A stretch of 64,000 nucleotides of DNA, from NCBI GenBank assembly GCA_905116865.2, contig CAJHNH020008559.1:62001-126000 (forward strand), written 5' to 3'. The translations under genes were made by a program, and so were the position numbers. The notes beneath the pieces are model-generated. The model was not told the origin of the DNA. It ran no database searches and worked only from the letters and a program-made list of their open reading frames with translations. Below, piece after piece: positions 54,601 through 63,082 of this stretch (position 1 is its first letter; every line of letters starts with the position of its first letter). This DNA comes from Candidula unifasciata. Its lineage: Eukaryota; Mollusca; Gastropoda; Stylommatophora; Geomitridae.

Positions 54601-57106
54601 TCTTCTTCTGGCATGCTGTGTTGTGGATCATAGCTAGGCTGAGATATTTGTGCTTTTCTTCCCAGCACATCTACTCACCTTTTATGAATACTTTCTATCC
54701 TCCACCACAACCCCCCAATGGGGCAGCTTTCCAGTAAAACACAGTCATGAATAACACTCAAAATTACACCAGTAACATAATCCTTCATTAGTTCAGTAAA
54801 AGCTAAATTAGAACTAACACAGCTACTGCCATTAAAGTATAATAGTTAACCTTCCCATAGTCTAGGTCATGGCGTACAAGGTGGATTGACTAGTTTCCTT
54901 CCTCATGGTTTTTTCTTCCCTCAGAATTCTTAAAAGTGTTCGTTACCCAGTTCTAAATGCTGTTAGAAAAATAAAAGAATGGATTTCCATGAAAATTGCA
55001 CTCATTAAAAAAATAGTATAAAGTACCTAAAACGAACCCATGACCTTCAATGTCCTAGGCAAATTCCTTAACTCTTTGAGTCCCAGGGGGTTTAACATCA
55101 CAGGCCCAGGGGGGTAGTTAAGAAAGTAATCAAATCATTGCATCATGCTTTCATTGGGCTTCTAGGTAGGAACTTATGAACGTATGATGAGTTCCTTGGG
55201 ACTCAGAGTTAATCACACAGCTAATTAGACTTCAGGATGATTAACATGACTGTCTGTTTAGATATATTCATTAGATTATCATCAAAGATCCCAGTTTGGG
55301 TTCAGTAGCCTTTTTTTGTGGGACAAAAGAATAGACTCAATGCCTCCCTAACATACATGTCATAGGAGGCAACTAATTAGTGGTGTTTCCATAAAGTAGA
55401 AGTGCATTTGCCTGAGAGGCAAGGAAACCAATAGCCTGCATACAAATTAGCAGATCTCTAGAATGATGTGCACACACAACTTAAGATCTGGAAAACGATG
55501 AAAGTCGAGAAGTCGACAAACAACTAGAATTTCGTGATGGAGTTTACAGCCGAATGCTAAGAAGAAGAAGAAGAAGTAGAAAAAGAAGAAGAAGAAGAAG
55601 AAGAAGAAGAAAAAGAAGAAGAATAAGAAGGAGAAAAATACTATCAAGCACATGATTCACATTTCTGTCTGTTAAGACACAAGACTTACATTATTATCCG
55701 CCATCAGCTTGTTGAACTTGGCTTCAACCTCCTTAACCCGACCATCCTCCTTGGCTACCATATCCTGACAGTGTTTGGGAGTTGGAGCTACAAAATGGAA
55801 ACAATATATGTAGCAAAAAATGTTGAATAATTTGTTTGTATTCAGCAACTAACAGTAATAATTTTTTTCTAAACCTACCTGTTATTTTCACTTCTCTTCT
55901 TACAAACAGTTATTGTAATTCATTTCTTTTTTCCTTGCATTCTTTAACAATTTTTTTATATTTGACTCATCTTAACTTGTTCTTATGTTAATCTTTATTT
56001 GTAGCTTGTTTACCTTCTTTTTTTTTTGGTGTGTCATTTTCTTTTTTTTTTTTTTTAATTCTTTGTTTTCATCCTAAATTTTTTTTTCTAACAGTAGTAT
56101 CTAACGCAGAATGGATGTTTTACTGTTTTTTCTCTTATTTTTTGTTGTTGCTTTTTTTAAAACATTATTTTATTTTATTTTCTAGTATTCTAGCTTTTCA
56201 TGCATTATCATATTTTCTTGTTCAGCTCACTCTCTGTATCATGTTCTTTTGTTACACTTTCTCACTAGCTAGCCCCTTTCCTTCATTTTGTTTCTTTTTA
56301 TTCTTCTTTCTTTAATCTTTATTGGGTTTCGATGGCGGTTCGATCTGGGCAAATCTTGCTTCTTCAGTTCCTGTTTATTTTTAGTTTGCTACTAAAATCT
56401 TGTGCGCGCATGTGTGTGTGTGTGTGCGTGCATGCGTGTGTGTCTTTGTGTGTGTGTGTGCTTCTGTGTACCTTAGCCTGTCGTCTGACAAGTGGCATGG
56501 CACTTGTGCCTTCTTTTTAATGTCTTCTTTTTAAGTATTATATCTCTGATCTCATCAGGCCATCTGTCTATCTCTCCCTCTCTCCCCTGCACTCCCCTAG
56601 ATATTGCTGGTGTTCTTCACTATTATCATCCAATCATTTCCATGTGAGATGCCATTTTTTTCATTTTTCGAAGCCCTTCTCTGGCTCTTGCCAGGGGCTG
56701 TAATATAGCCCTACCATAAATATGGTCTAATGGCTAAACACGGTTTTTGGAACCTCTCCACGGTGATTCTCATCCACATGGTGGCACTTTGTGTCATTGG
56801 GTATTTATCGCTTGTGTGATGTCCTAGTGGGGTAAAAATCTACTACTACTATTATTATCTGCTAAAATTATATATGCAGAGAACAAAGCGAACCTTTATG
56901 CCTAATTTCTAACCCTTCGGAAATAAAGTTTACTCATTTTGTTCCTTCCCTCTAAATAAATATTCCTATTTTTTCAGATCCATTTTCTACCATCATTTAA
57001 TGTTAGGTCAACTAACCTTCACTCTCTGACTCGTATTCTCCCCAATAGTTGGAGTGATGAACCACATGCAGGATGTAGCCAGGTCTATTTACATGCTCCA
57101 CATAAA
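49654..57106 (-). CDS. Universal stress protein (UspA-domain) gene, 3' four exons
   Basis: Spliced minus-strand gene: exons 57017-57106, 55690-55787, 53591-53653 and 49654-49794. Each junction has AG/GT borders, and phases agree (exon ends in phase 1, next starts with two bases; the last two junctions are phase 0). The joined product is 129 residues plus stop. It starts YVEHVNRPGYILHVVHHSN, the helix-1/strand-2 region of eukaryotic USPs. Next come a charged helix (CQDMVAKEDGRVKEVEAKFN) and a strand (VGEFVVLHGKDTWHDVI). It ends IMIVMGTRGQNSLRRTFMGS then VSDSVVHHASCPVLVC. G-2X-G-9X-G-S is the ATP-binding signature of this family, and it is intact. Family members are about 150-160 aa, so roughly 20-25 N-terminal residues (strand 1 with its VD motif) lie on an exon I could not find, probably beyond 64000. 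USPs are small cytosolic nucleotide-binding stress proteins; the exact role here is unknown. Introns are 1.2, 2.0 and 3.8 kb and hold LINE, SINE and MITE copies. Confidence 0.9.
49868..50031 (+). repeat. 52-bp tandem repeat, ~3 copies
   Basis: The unit contains AACAGCCAGCGGTTTGTCAA and GATTATGTAATATTAG. A diverged extra unit lies at about 49820-49867. Located in the last USP intron. Confidence 0.92.
50060..50280 (-). mobile_element. RNase H LINE relic, 3' end
   Basis: ATCATTGCACTCTGGGCATG and TCCATAGGTGCTCAGG are the inverse of the LINE end at 51530-51575. The match continues to about 50270, opposite 51345. It is truncated, and lies 330 bp from the plus-strand copy. Confidence 0.8.
50350..50515 (+). 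repeat. (CTGT)n plus ~50-bp pyrimidine repeat
   Basis: CTGT run at 50357-50381, then three units containing ATTCTCTCTCCATCACTTTA and TCACTCAGTCTGTCTGT. Confidence 0.92.
50615..51590 (+). pseudogene. LINE 3' half with intact RNase H domain
   Basis: A 323-codon frame. Residues 105-227 form an RNase H I domain: D110 in IIYTDGS, E149 in MTMEVMAV, D173 in ILSDSMS, H210 in VPGHAGV and D220 in ERADRLAGS, so all catalytic positions are present. It ends with TISHRTLGFILRGGSEHLW and CPECNED (C-x2-C). The tail is (AACT)n at 51577-51612. RT and endonuclease are missing upstream, so it is 5' truncated though the remaining frame is open; a recent insertion is inferred. It sits in the last USP intron, antisense to the gene. 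RNase H-bearing LINEs belong to I/Nimb/LOA-like clades; the exact clade is not determinable here. Confidence 0.88.
51577..51612 (+). repeat. (AACT)n LINE tail
   Basis: Nine AACT units directly after the LINE terminal CPECNEDNP codons. Confidence 0.95.
51613..52024. other. No gene seen; intronic
   Basis: T-rich DNA with duplicated GTTAGTTCGTTTGTTCTCC / GTTAGTTCGTTCATTCTCC segments (51695 and 51747) and a TA/TG microsatellite at 51855-51901. Confidence 0.6.
52025..52205 (+). repeat. Interspersed repeat, partner of 48585-48760
   Basis: See 48585-48760: same block order and orientation, about 80% alike by eye. This copy is intronic. Confidence 0.6.
52328..52690. mobile_element. 363-bp palindromic (foldback) DNA element
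   Basis: Left arm from 52328 (GGCCAGCTCCAAAT) and right arm ending 52690 (ATTTGGAGCTGGCC) are imperfect inverse complements along almost the whole length, e.g. ACGGGAATTCCCA, GGTGTAGCCAGT/ACTGGCCACACC and TAGTAGATTTATACA/TGTATAAATCTACTGG. It is flanked by TGGGTCATTGCAT (52315-52327) and TGGGTCGTTGCAT (52692-52704). No ORF. It lies in the last USP intron. Confidence 0.8.
53358..53504. mobile_element. TTAA-flanked MITE, copy 2
   Basis: TTAA at 53354-53357 and 53505-53508. Ends CTCTTTGAGTCCCAAG and TGGGACTCAAAGAG, 147 bp. Interior matches 22310-22447 in the same orientation. Confidence 0.85.
53591..53653 (-). CDS. USP gene, penultimate exon
   Basis: 63 bp, 21 codons, phase 0 at both ends: IVGEFVVLHGKDTWHDVIQ then YQ. 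Acceptor GTTTTGTCCCCAG, donor CAG-GTTTGT. It is the strand-4/helix part of the USP fold preceding the last exon. Confidence 0.88.
53865..54260 (+). repeat. ~60-bp degenerate minisatellite, ~7 units
   Basis: Units contain CCTGTGAAAATTTCAGCATT, CATGATTTTT and GTGATTATTTCTTCACTT. Intronic. Confidence 0.85.
54285..54520 (-). repeat. SINE family A copy
   Basis: CATATTTTTATAGCCCAATC, CTGACCACCTTTACTTCTTA and a minus-strand head with TGGCCTACCAGCCC toward 54520. The B box is degraded. Confidence 0.65.
54521..55060. other. No gene seen; intronic
   Basis: AT-rich intron sequence. The region before 55068 carries ACGAACCCATGACCTTCAAT, the B-box part of a minus-strand tRNA-like SINE cut by the TTAA element. 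Confidence 0.5.
55072..55208. mobile_element. TTAA-flanked MITE, copy 3 (reverse orientation)
   Basis: TTAA at 55068-55071 and 55209-55212. Ends CTCTTTGAGTCCCAGG and TTGGGACTCAGAG, 137 bp. Interior is the inverse of copies 1 and 2. Confidence 0.83.
55395..55570 (-). repeat. Interspersed repeat, inverse of 49195-49385
   Basis: GCCTGAGAGGCAAGGAAACC, GTCGACAAACAACTAGAATT and GTTTACAGCCGAATGCTAAG, then AAG repeats. Confidence 0.65.
55558..55635 (+). repeat. (GAA)n microsatellite
   Basis: About 24 GAA units with a few interruptions, grown from the repeat's AAG tail, 55 bp from the donor side of a USP exon. Confidence 0.95.
55690..55787 (-). CDS. USP gene, internal exon
   Basis: 98 bp. Acceptor CCATTTTGTAG, donor AATAAT-GTAAGT (strong). 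Two bases complete an Ala codon with the previous exon, then PTPKHCQDMVAKEDGRVKEV and EAKFNKLMADNN. It is a charged amphipathic helix typical of the USP middle. Confidence 0.88.
55788..56639. other. Intronic T-rich DNA and a (TG)n
   Basis: T-rich low complexity from 55850 to 56320 and a TG/TGCG microsatellite at 56409-56460. The F-rich plus ORF is an artefact. Confidence 0.7.
56640..56850 (+). repeat. Repeat family E copy
   Basis: GAAGCCCTTCTCTGGCTCTT, GGCTAAACACGGTTTTTGGA and TTTATCGCTTGTGTGATGTC, then AGTGGGGTA and (TAC)3(TAT)n. Intronic, antisense to the USP gene. Confidence 0.75.
57017..57106 (-). CDS. USP gene, first exon visible
   Basis: 90 bp. Acceptor GTTCATCCCCAG, donor GTGAAG-GTTAGT. 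It reads YVEHVNRPGYILHVVHHSNY then WGEYESESE, starting with two bases of a split codon, so at least one exon precedes it. The polypyrimidine/branch region lies in the 29-bp minisatellite unit next to it. Confidence 0.88.
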
Positions 57107-57898
57107 CTGGGGATGAACAAGATTAACAACAGTTGTCTGGATGAATAAGATTAACAACAGTTGTGTGAGCTGAATAAGATTAACAACAGTTGTCTGAGAT
57201 GAATAAGATTAACAACAGTTGTGTGAGCTGAATAAGATTAACAACAGTTGTGTGAGCTGAATAAGATTAACAATAGTTGTCTGAGATTAACAAGATTAAC
57301 AACAGATGTCTGAGATAAACAAGATTAACAATAGTTGTCTGAGATGAATCAGATTAATAATAGTTGTCTGAGATGAATAAGATTAACAACAGTTGTTTGA
57401 GATGAATAAGATTAACAACAGTTGTCTGGGATTAACAAGATTAACAACAGTTGTGTGAGCTGAATAAGATTAACAACAGTTGTGTGAGCTGAATAAGATT
57501 AACAATAGTTGTCTGAGATTAACAAGATTAACAACAGTTGTCTGAGATAAACAAGATTAACAATAGTTGTCTGAGATGAATCAGATTAATAATAGTTGTC
57601 TGAGATGAATAAGATTAACAACAGTTGTTTGAGATGAATAAGATTAACAACAGTTGTCTGAGATTAACAAGATTAACAATAGTTGTCTGAGATGAATCAG
57701 ATTAAAAATAGTTGTCTGAGATGAATTAGATTGACAACAGTTGTTTGAGATGAATAAGATTAACAACAGTTGTCTGAGATGAATAAGATTAACAACAGTT
57801 GTCTGAGATGAATAAGATTAACAACAGTTGTCTGAGATGAATAAGATTAACAACAGTTGTCTGAGATGAATAAGATTAACAACAGTTGTCTAGGAATA
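57107..57898 (-). repeat. 29-bp minisatellite (~27 units) resembling 3' splice sites
   Basis: Plus-strand unit: AATAAGATTAACAACAGTTG then TCTGAGATG. On the USP strand it reads TTAATCTTATTCATCTCAG: a yUnAy-like branch site, a pyrimidine-rich stretch and CAG. The real acceptor at 57107 is the last unit with CCCCAG. Some units (GTGTGAGCTG variants) lose the terminal CAG position. Confidence 0.93.
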
Positions 57899-57919
57899 AC
57901 AAGTGATTAGTGATTAGTG

Positions 57920-58200
57920 ATTAGAAAAGATTATCATCACAGCACTCTGGACAGATCCATAGGTGCTCCGATCTCCTCCTCAAAAGCTCCACAAGTGTAA
58001 AACGACTGATGACGCCTGTTCTGTATTGGTTAATGAAACGTTTTGTCCCCTTAGTGAAATGTTCATTTCTTGCAGCTCCAGGCTGCACCCCAATGTCCAC
58101 CAGTCCAGACAGGGATACGGAGTCATGTCCTTTGACGTGGTCCTCTCAGCGCATGGCTTTGATAACATCGCTTTTGGAATTAACAAGATTTACTGCATTG
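57920..58200 (-). mobile_element. RNase H LINE relic, 3' end
   Basis: ATCACAGCACTCTGGACAGA and TCCATAGGTGCTCCG are the inverse of the LINE terminus at 51530-51575. It is preceded by a (GTGATTA)3 tail at 57901-57925. It decays after about 58130. It separates two related minisatellites. Confidence 0.7.
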
Positions 58201-58600
58201 GCATGGATTAAAAAAAACAAGACTAACCGTAGTTGTAAAGGGTCAACACGATTGCCCTTATTTCTCATGGATTAAATTAACAAGATTAACAATAGTTATC
58301 AGAGATGCAAAAGATTAACGGCAGTTTTCTAGGATGACAAATATGTACAGTGGTCGTCAGGGATGAACAAAGATTAAAAGCATTTTTCTGTGATGAACAA
58401 AAATTAACAGCAGTTTTCTTTGATAAACAAAGATTTGCAGCAGTTTTCTGTGATGAGCAAAGGTTTACAGCAGTTTTCTGTGATGAGCAAAGGTTTACAG
58501 CAGTTTTCTGTGATGAGCAAAGGTTTACAGCAGTTTTCTGTGATGAACAAAGGTTTACAGCAGTTTTCTGGGAGAACAAAGATTTACAAAAGCTTTCTGG
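58201..58600 (+). repeat. 30-bp minisatellite, ~11 units, related to the 29-bp array
   Basis: Best units (58440-58560) contain GAGCAAAGGTTTACAGCAGT then TTTCTGTGAT. Left units (58205-58330) are intermediate toward the 29-bp type. Confidence 0.9.
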
Positions 58601-58972
58601 GAGAATGCAAAACAAGAAGGTAATGGTTTGGGAAAGCGGAAACGAGGACGGGGGAAGGGGGGGGGGGGGGTTGACTGATAAAATTATTTGTTGGTTGCCT
58701 ACCCACATGTGTGCCAGTGGTTAAAAGTTCTTCATTAATTTAGGCATCTTTTAATATACAGAAGTAGATAGGTTGCCTAAAAATATTCCTCTTTAAGTAA
58801 TTAATCTCACTCTCTAACTTCCTCGAACTCCCCCCCCCCCCCCACCCGCCCCCAACCCCTCCCTTTCTCATTTTATCAAGTCATCCATACACCCACCCGT
58901 CCATCCGTCTGTCTGTCCGTCTGCCTGCATGTCTGTCAAACATATACATGCATACACATTCACAACTTGACT

Positions 58973-58974
<2 letters not shown>
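58601..58974. other. No gene; G- and C-runs
   Basis: G-run 58656-58669, C-run 58831-58843, CCAT/CTGT-type low complexity to 58940. Confidence 0.7.

Positions 58975-59030
<56 letters not shown>
58975..59030 (+). repeat. (CT)n microsatellite
   Basis: About 27 CT units. Confidence 0.97.
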
Positions 59031-59034
<4 letters not shown>

Positions 59035-59579
59035 TGGACGCTCTTTCTAAGTAGTAAATAACCACTAAATGTTTCAGACTAAAATCATTTGCCAGGTTGA
59101 ATAGTTCTTATTACGCAGTGCAGCTGCCAATCTGCAGTTCATTTATACAGTTTATTTATAATGTATACAGATGGCGCACTGGTGATGTATGGTTGTTTTT
59201 GATTGATCCACAGCAATGTTGTGACCTAATTTACACCACTTAGTGTATACACTACAACACAAACTTCTTTGTTTGTTCGCCATTAAAAAGGCGGTCGGAT
59301 GTACTGTTGTGGTTGATAGCCAGGTTGCAATATCTGCGCCTTTTCGACCTCACACCAGAAAGACCCTTTTTCTAAATCACTTACAAACGGAACCTTCCAC
59401 TTTGTTTAAACTTCAATACATGGTACAAGAGGCCAAAATAAGAGGTATCTAAACTACAGTTGGGGATGAAAAGGGAGGGGGTGGGGAGACAGACAGAACG
59501 AGAAGATGGCAGAGTTACAATGAGAAAGAAAGAGTTTTTTTTTTTTAGCAAATCCTTTCAACCGTTTAAGTAGGACACG
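59031..59579. other. No confident feature
   Basis: Unique-looking AT-rich DNA. A minus-strand ATG at 59284 opens a 43-codon frame containing IAVDQS, which superficially recalls a USP N-terminus; see rejected items. Confidence 0.4.
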
Positions 59580-60050
59580 ATCATTTGTACAACAAACATG
59601 AAAAACTACTAAAAACAATCACTAATAAGCTACAAACATCCACAAACTGGTGGCTACTAAAAAACATGAACGCCCGAAATATTGTTATAATGTTTTTAAC
59701 GAGGGGATTAGCGAGAGACCTAAACACATTCTGGTGAATCAAGTGGTCAGGAAAGATGCTGGCAATGGACTGACCTAGAAGAAACAATGTTGATGGTACA
59801 GCTGTCTGTAACCATAAGACTGGGAAGCCTGTAAAGTTGAAGAGGGCCAAGGCTAATGGTATATAGCTTGACTGTCCTTTCACTGGAACCCCGAGGGTGA
59901 AGGAGATAGAGTTAGACCTAAAATACGCGGAGAAGATAACCGAGGGAGGACTTGCGGGAAGGGAGAAGGGAGGCCTGTGATCAGACAAAATAGGATTGAT
60001 TGGCTTCATCTGGCTGACGTCTAATACCACAGCCGGCGATTAAAGTGGAA
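59580..60050 (+). pseudogene. LINE relic, RT C-terminal part
   Basis: Colinear with 33120-33340: NKLQTSTNWW-like start, then HILVNQVVRKDAGNG in one frame (RKCWQWTDLEE in another). It continues into CPFTGTPRVKEIELDLKYAE, corresponding to the 'WNPQG.R..GRP' tail. Multiple stops. The 149-codon antisense ORF is a shadow. Confidence 0.55.
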
Positions 60051-60499
60051 AGAACGAAAAATCTCTAACAGTGCATTAACACTCAGCGAGAGGGGAGAAG
60101 AGCACGGCTGCCAATGATGGGTTTTTACTCCAGATCTGGGTTTTTATTTGACGGCTTGGGTTTAAATTTTGAAATCTGGGTTTTTAGAAAATATATCCTT
60201 ATATAGAAGTGGGTATATTTTTTCGTTCCGTAACTATACCATTTGTACTTTCTAACAATCTGGGTTTTTTAATTTTGTTGTTTTGGTTTTGCTTTTGTTT
60301 TGCTTGGGTTTTTGTTCAGCTTAGCTGGGGTTTTCAACAAACAAACAAAAATCACATTGGCAACCCTGGGGAAGAGGGAGATAAGGAGTGAGGAAGATGG
60401 CGACAGGTTTTGAGAAGGGCGGGTCAGGAGAAAATAAGGAATCAGAGACAAAAAGAAGAAAAAAAAGGAAGTAAAAGACCCGTCTCTTTCAGGTCTATT
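60051..60499. other. Degenerate TCTGGGTTTTT repeat
   Basis: GGGTTTTTACTCC, TCTGGGTTTTTATTTG and TCTGGGTTTTTAGAAA recur between 60118 and 60350 at irregular spacing. No gene. Confidence 0.55.
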
Positions 60500-60735
60500 G
60501 TTTATATGGGACAAGACCTATATTTTATAGACCAAACGGCACTTGTTGGGTGATGTGGTCAGCATCACACCGGCCGCCTTTACTTCCAAGGACTGTACCT
60601 GGTACCCACTCAAGGCTGGGACGACCTGGGAGCCAATGTCATTTTTTTTTTAAATCCGGCCTCCGTCAGGAATCGAACCCACTCCCTTCCGATCCACAGG
60701 CGAGCGTCTAGCTGCTAGACAACGGCGGCTCCTTA
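60500..60735 (-). repeat. SINE family A copy, best preserved head
   Basis: The minus strand begins GCCGTTGTCTAGCAGCTAGA (A box) and has a perfect B box GGTTCGATTCC about 45 bp later. The plus-strand body reads GGCCGCCTTTACTTCCAAGG, and the family end ACCTATATTTTATAGACC is complete. Confidence 0.88.
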
Positions 60736-60739
60736 GATA

Positions 60740-60994
60740 GAGAAAAAGAGAGAGAGAAAGAGAGAGAGAGAAAGATAGAGAGAGAGAGACCAATATACAG
60801 AAAGAAAAATAAAGTGAGGGAAAGCGAGAGAAAACCAGAAACAGAGACAAGACATGAGAGAAAGAGAATGAGAAAGTGAGGGGCAAAGAAAAAGTCAGAA
60901 ACCAGTGAAAGAGAGCGAGAGAGAAGTGAGAAGAGAAGGAGTGAAAGTCGGAGAGAGAGAAACATGCAAATAGAGCTTGAGACACGAGTGCGCC
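60740..60994 (+). repeat. GAGAAA-rich purine tract
   Basis: Imperfect GA/GAAA low-complexity sequence adjacent to a SINE head. Minus ORFs rich in S/L/F are artefacts. Confidence 0.85.
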
Positions 60995-61002
60995 TACACA
61001 CA

Positions 61003-61077
<75 letters not shown>
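60995..61077 (+). repeat. (CA)n(GA)n microsatellite
   Basis: About 12 CA units then about 25 GA units. Confidence 0.97.
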
Positions 61078-61078
<1 letters not shown>

Positions 61079-61309
61079 AAAGAGAAAGCACGTTAACATC
61101 ACGACTCTCTCCTCCTGTCTCAGTAAGGATAGAGCCGCCAATATTCACAAACACGACACTCGATCTTCCATTACCAGCTCACTTATAATCACGTGCCGGT
61201 TATCGATCCAGTGTGTCAACTAAAGATTCTAGTTAATCCATCTTTACCCTAGGCTGTGCTGACACTGAGTGTGCCGCAAAACTTGATTGAAAAATGAGTC
61301 CCTGGAGGT

Positions 61310-61845
61310 CAAATGTTCATTTACAAAAAGACGGTAGAAATATCATTATGGTCAAATGTGGCTTTACAGAAGGCGGTAGAAATATCATTATGGTCAAATG
61401 TGGCTTTACAGCAAGACGGTAGAAATATTATGGTCAATGTGGCTTTACAGCAAGACGGTAGAAATATCATTATGGTCGAATGTGGCTCTACAGCAAGACG
61501 GTAGAAATATTATGGTCAAATGCGGCTTTACAGCAAGACGGTAGAAATATCATTATGGTCAAATGTGGCTTTACAGCAAGACGGTAGAAATATTCTGGTC
61601 AAATGTGGCTTTACAGCAAGACGGTAGAAATATCATTATGGTCAAATGCGGCTTTACAGCAAGACGGTAGAAATATCATTATGGTCAAATGTGGCTTTAC
61701 AGCAAGACGGTAGAAATATCATTATGGTCAAATGTGGCTTTACAGCAAGATGGTAGAAATAGTATGGTCAAATGTGGCTTTACAGCAAGACGGTAGAAAT
61801 ATCATTATGGTCAAATGTGGCTTTACAGCAAGACGGTAGAAAATA
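61310..61845 (+). repeat. ~43-bp minisatellite, ~12 copies
   Basis: The unit contains GTCAAATGTGGCTTTACAGC and AAGACGGTAGAAATATCATT. Several units lack CAT (40 bp). ORFs through it are artefacts. Confidence 0.93.
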
Positions 61846-61863
61846 CTATTATCCCCAGCTGGT

Positions 61864-61985
61864 TCTTCTCCTTCTTCTTCTTCTTTTTCTTCTTCTTCTT
61901 CTTCTTCTTCTTCTTCTTCTTCTTCTTCTTCTTCTTCTTCTTTTCTTCTTCTTCTTCCATTCTTCGTCGTCTTCTTCTTTTGTTT
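61864..61985 (+). repeat. (TTC)n microsatellite
   Basis: About 33 TTC units with TTT and CCA interruptions. Confidence 0.95.
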
Positions 61986-61996
61986 TTGCATAACAC

Positions 61997-62099
<103 letters not shown>

Positions 62100-62144
62100 T
62101 TTCTGCACGTTTGCCCTCAATAATACTCATTTCCAGCATGCTGT

Positions 62145-62325
62145 TCAACGTCACTAACTACTTTATCTCAATATCACTGACTACTTTATCTCAACGTCTC
62201 TGACTATTGTATTTCAGCGACTTTGACTACTTTATCTCGGCGTCTCTGACCCCTTTATCTCAGCGACTCTGGCCCTTTATCTCAGCGACTCTGACCCCTT
62301 TATTTCAGCGTCTCTGGACCGACGC
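62145..62325 (+). repeat. ~22-bp minisatellite, ~7 units
   Basis: Units of the type CTGACCCCTTTATCTCAGCG with first-half variants (CTGACTACTTTATCTCAACG). Confidence 0.88.
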
Positions 62326-62506
62326 ACAATTACAGTGTCTGCCCTGTCCATACTTCTTCCTTCACTAACTGCCGCAGACATGGCTAGTCAATCGGCTCTT
62401 TCATTTCCTCTCACACTGCGTATCCCGTGTCTGCTGCCTTCATTAATAGCCTGATATGTAGTCAAGAAGAGGGGACAGTGGGGATTGCTGTAAAAAAAAC
62501 CTGTTT

Positions 62507-62509
<3 letters not shown>

Positions 62510-62597
<88 letters not shown>
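62510..62597 (+). repeat. (TA)n microsatellite
   Basis: About 42 TA units, perfect. Confidence 0.97.
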
Positions 62598-62601
<4 letters not shown>

Positions 62602-62850
62602 ACCAACACAGGCTTAGTAAAACATCGGAGACCAAAAGGCTAAACGGAAGAGAAGGTCAGACAAGGCAAAGTCAGGCAATGCAAGGTCAGGCCAAGTGAG
62701 ACCTATCTAGGCACGACATTGACATATTTAACGGGCGGGACAATGAAATAAAGCACACTTGCCGGCACAGACTGAAAGGGGTAACAGTGGTCGTTATCCG
62801 CAGGGCAGTCCGACCTAGGTGATAGACAATGTGTACTTTAGCCAGACGTC
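62598..62850. other. No gene; short AGGTCAGGC-type repeats
   Basis: AAGGTCAGACAAGGCAAAGT and GCAAGGTCAGGCCAAG show a small local repeat at 62653-62700. Nothing else is visible. Confidence 0.55.
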
Positions 62851-62970
62851 TTTGTGTGTGTGTTTGTGTCTGTGTGTGTGCATGCGTACATGTGTGTGCT
62901 TTTATGGTGTGTGTGTGTGTTTTGTGTGTATGTGTGTCTCTATCTCTATATGTTCCTGTCTGTGTGTGGA
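62851..62970 (+). repeat. Compound (TG)n microsatellite
   Basis: TG-rich with TGTTTG, CATGCG and TCTATC interruptions. Confidence 0.92.
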
Positions 62971-63082
62971 TATGCGTGTTTCAGCAAGTTTATCCGTGCC
63001 TAACACTTCGGCCCGGACGGGGTTATAATGAACCTTGTCACTAGTTCCTGACCCAGACGACTTTTACTGGTCCTCTCTTCTA

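Noticed and set aside
59155..59284. Minus-strand ATG with in-frame IAVDQS, a candidate USP first exon
   Set aside because: The following residues do not match the USP helix, no donor in the required phase 1 was found, and the frame simply stops after 43 codons.
59581..60030. 149-codon minus-strand ORF
   Set aside because: It lies antisense to a plus-strand LINE RT tail colinear with 33120-33340 and has no domain of its own.
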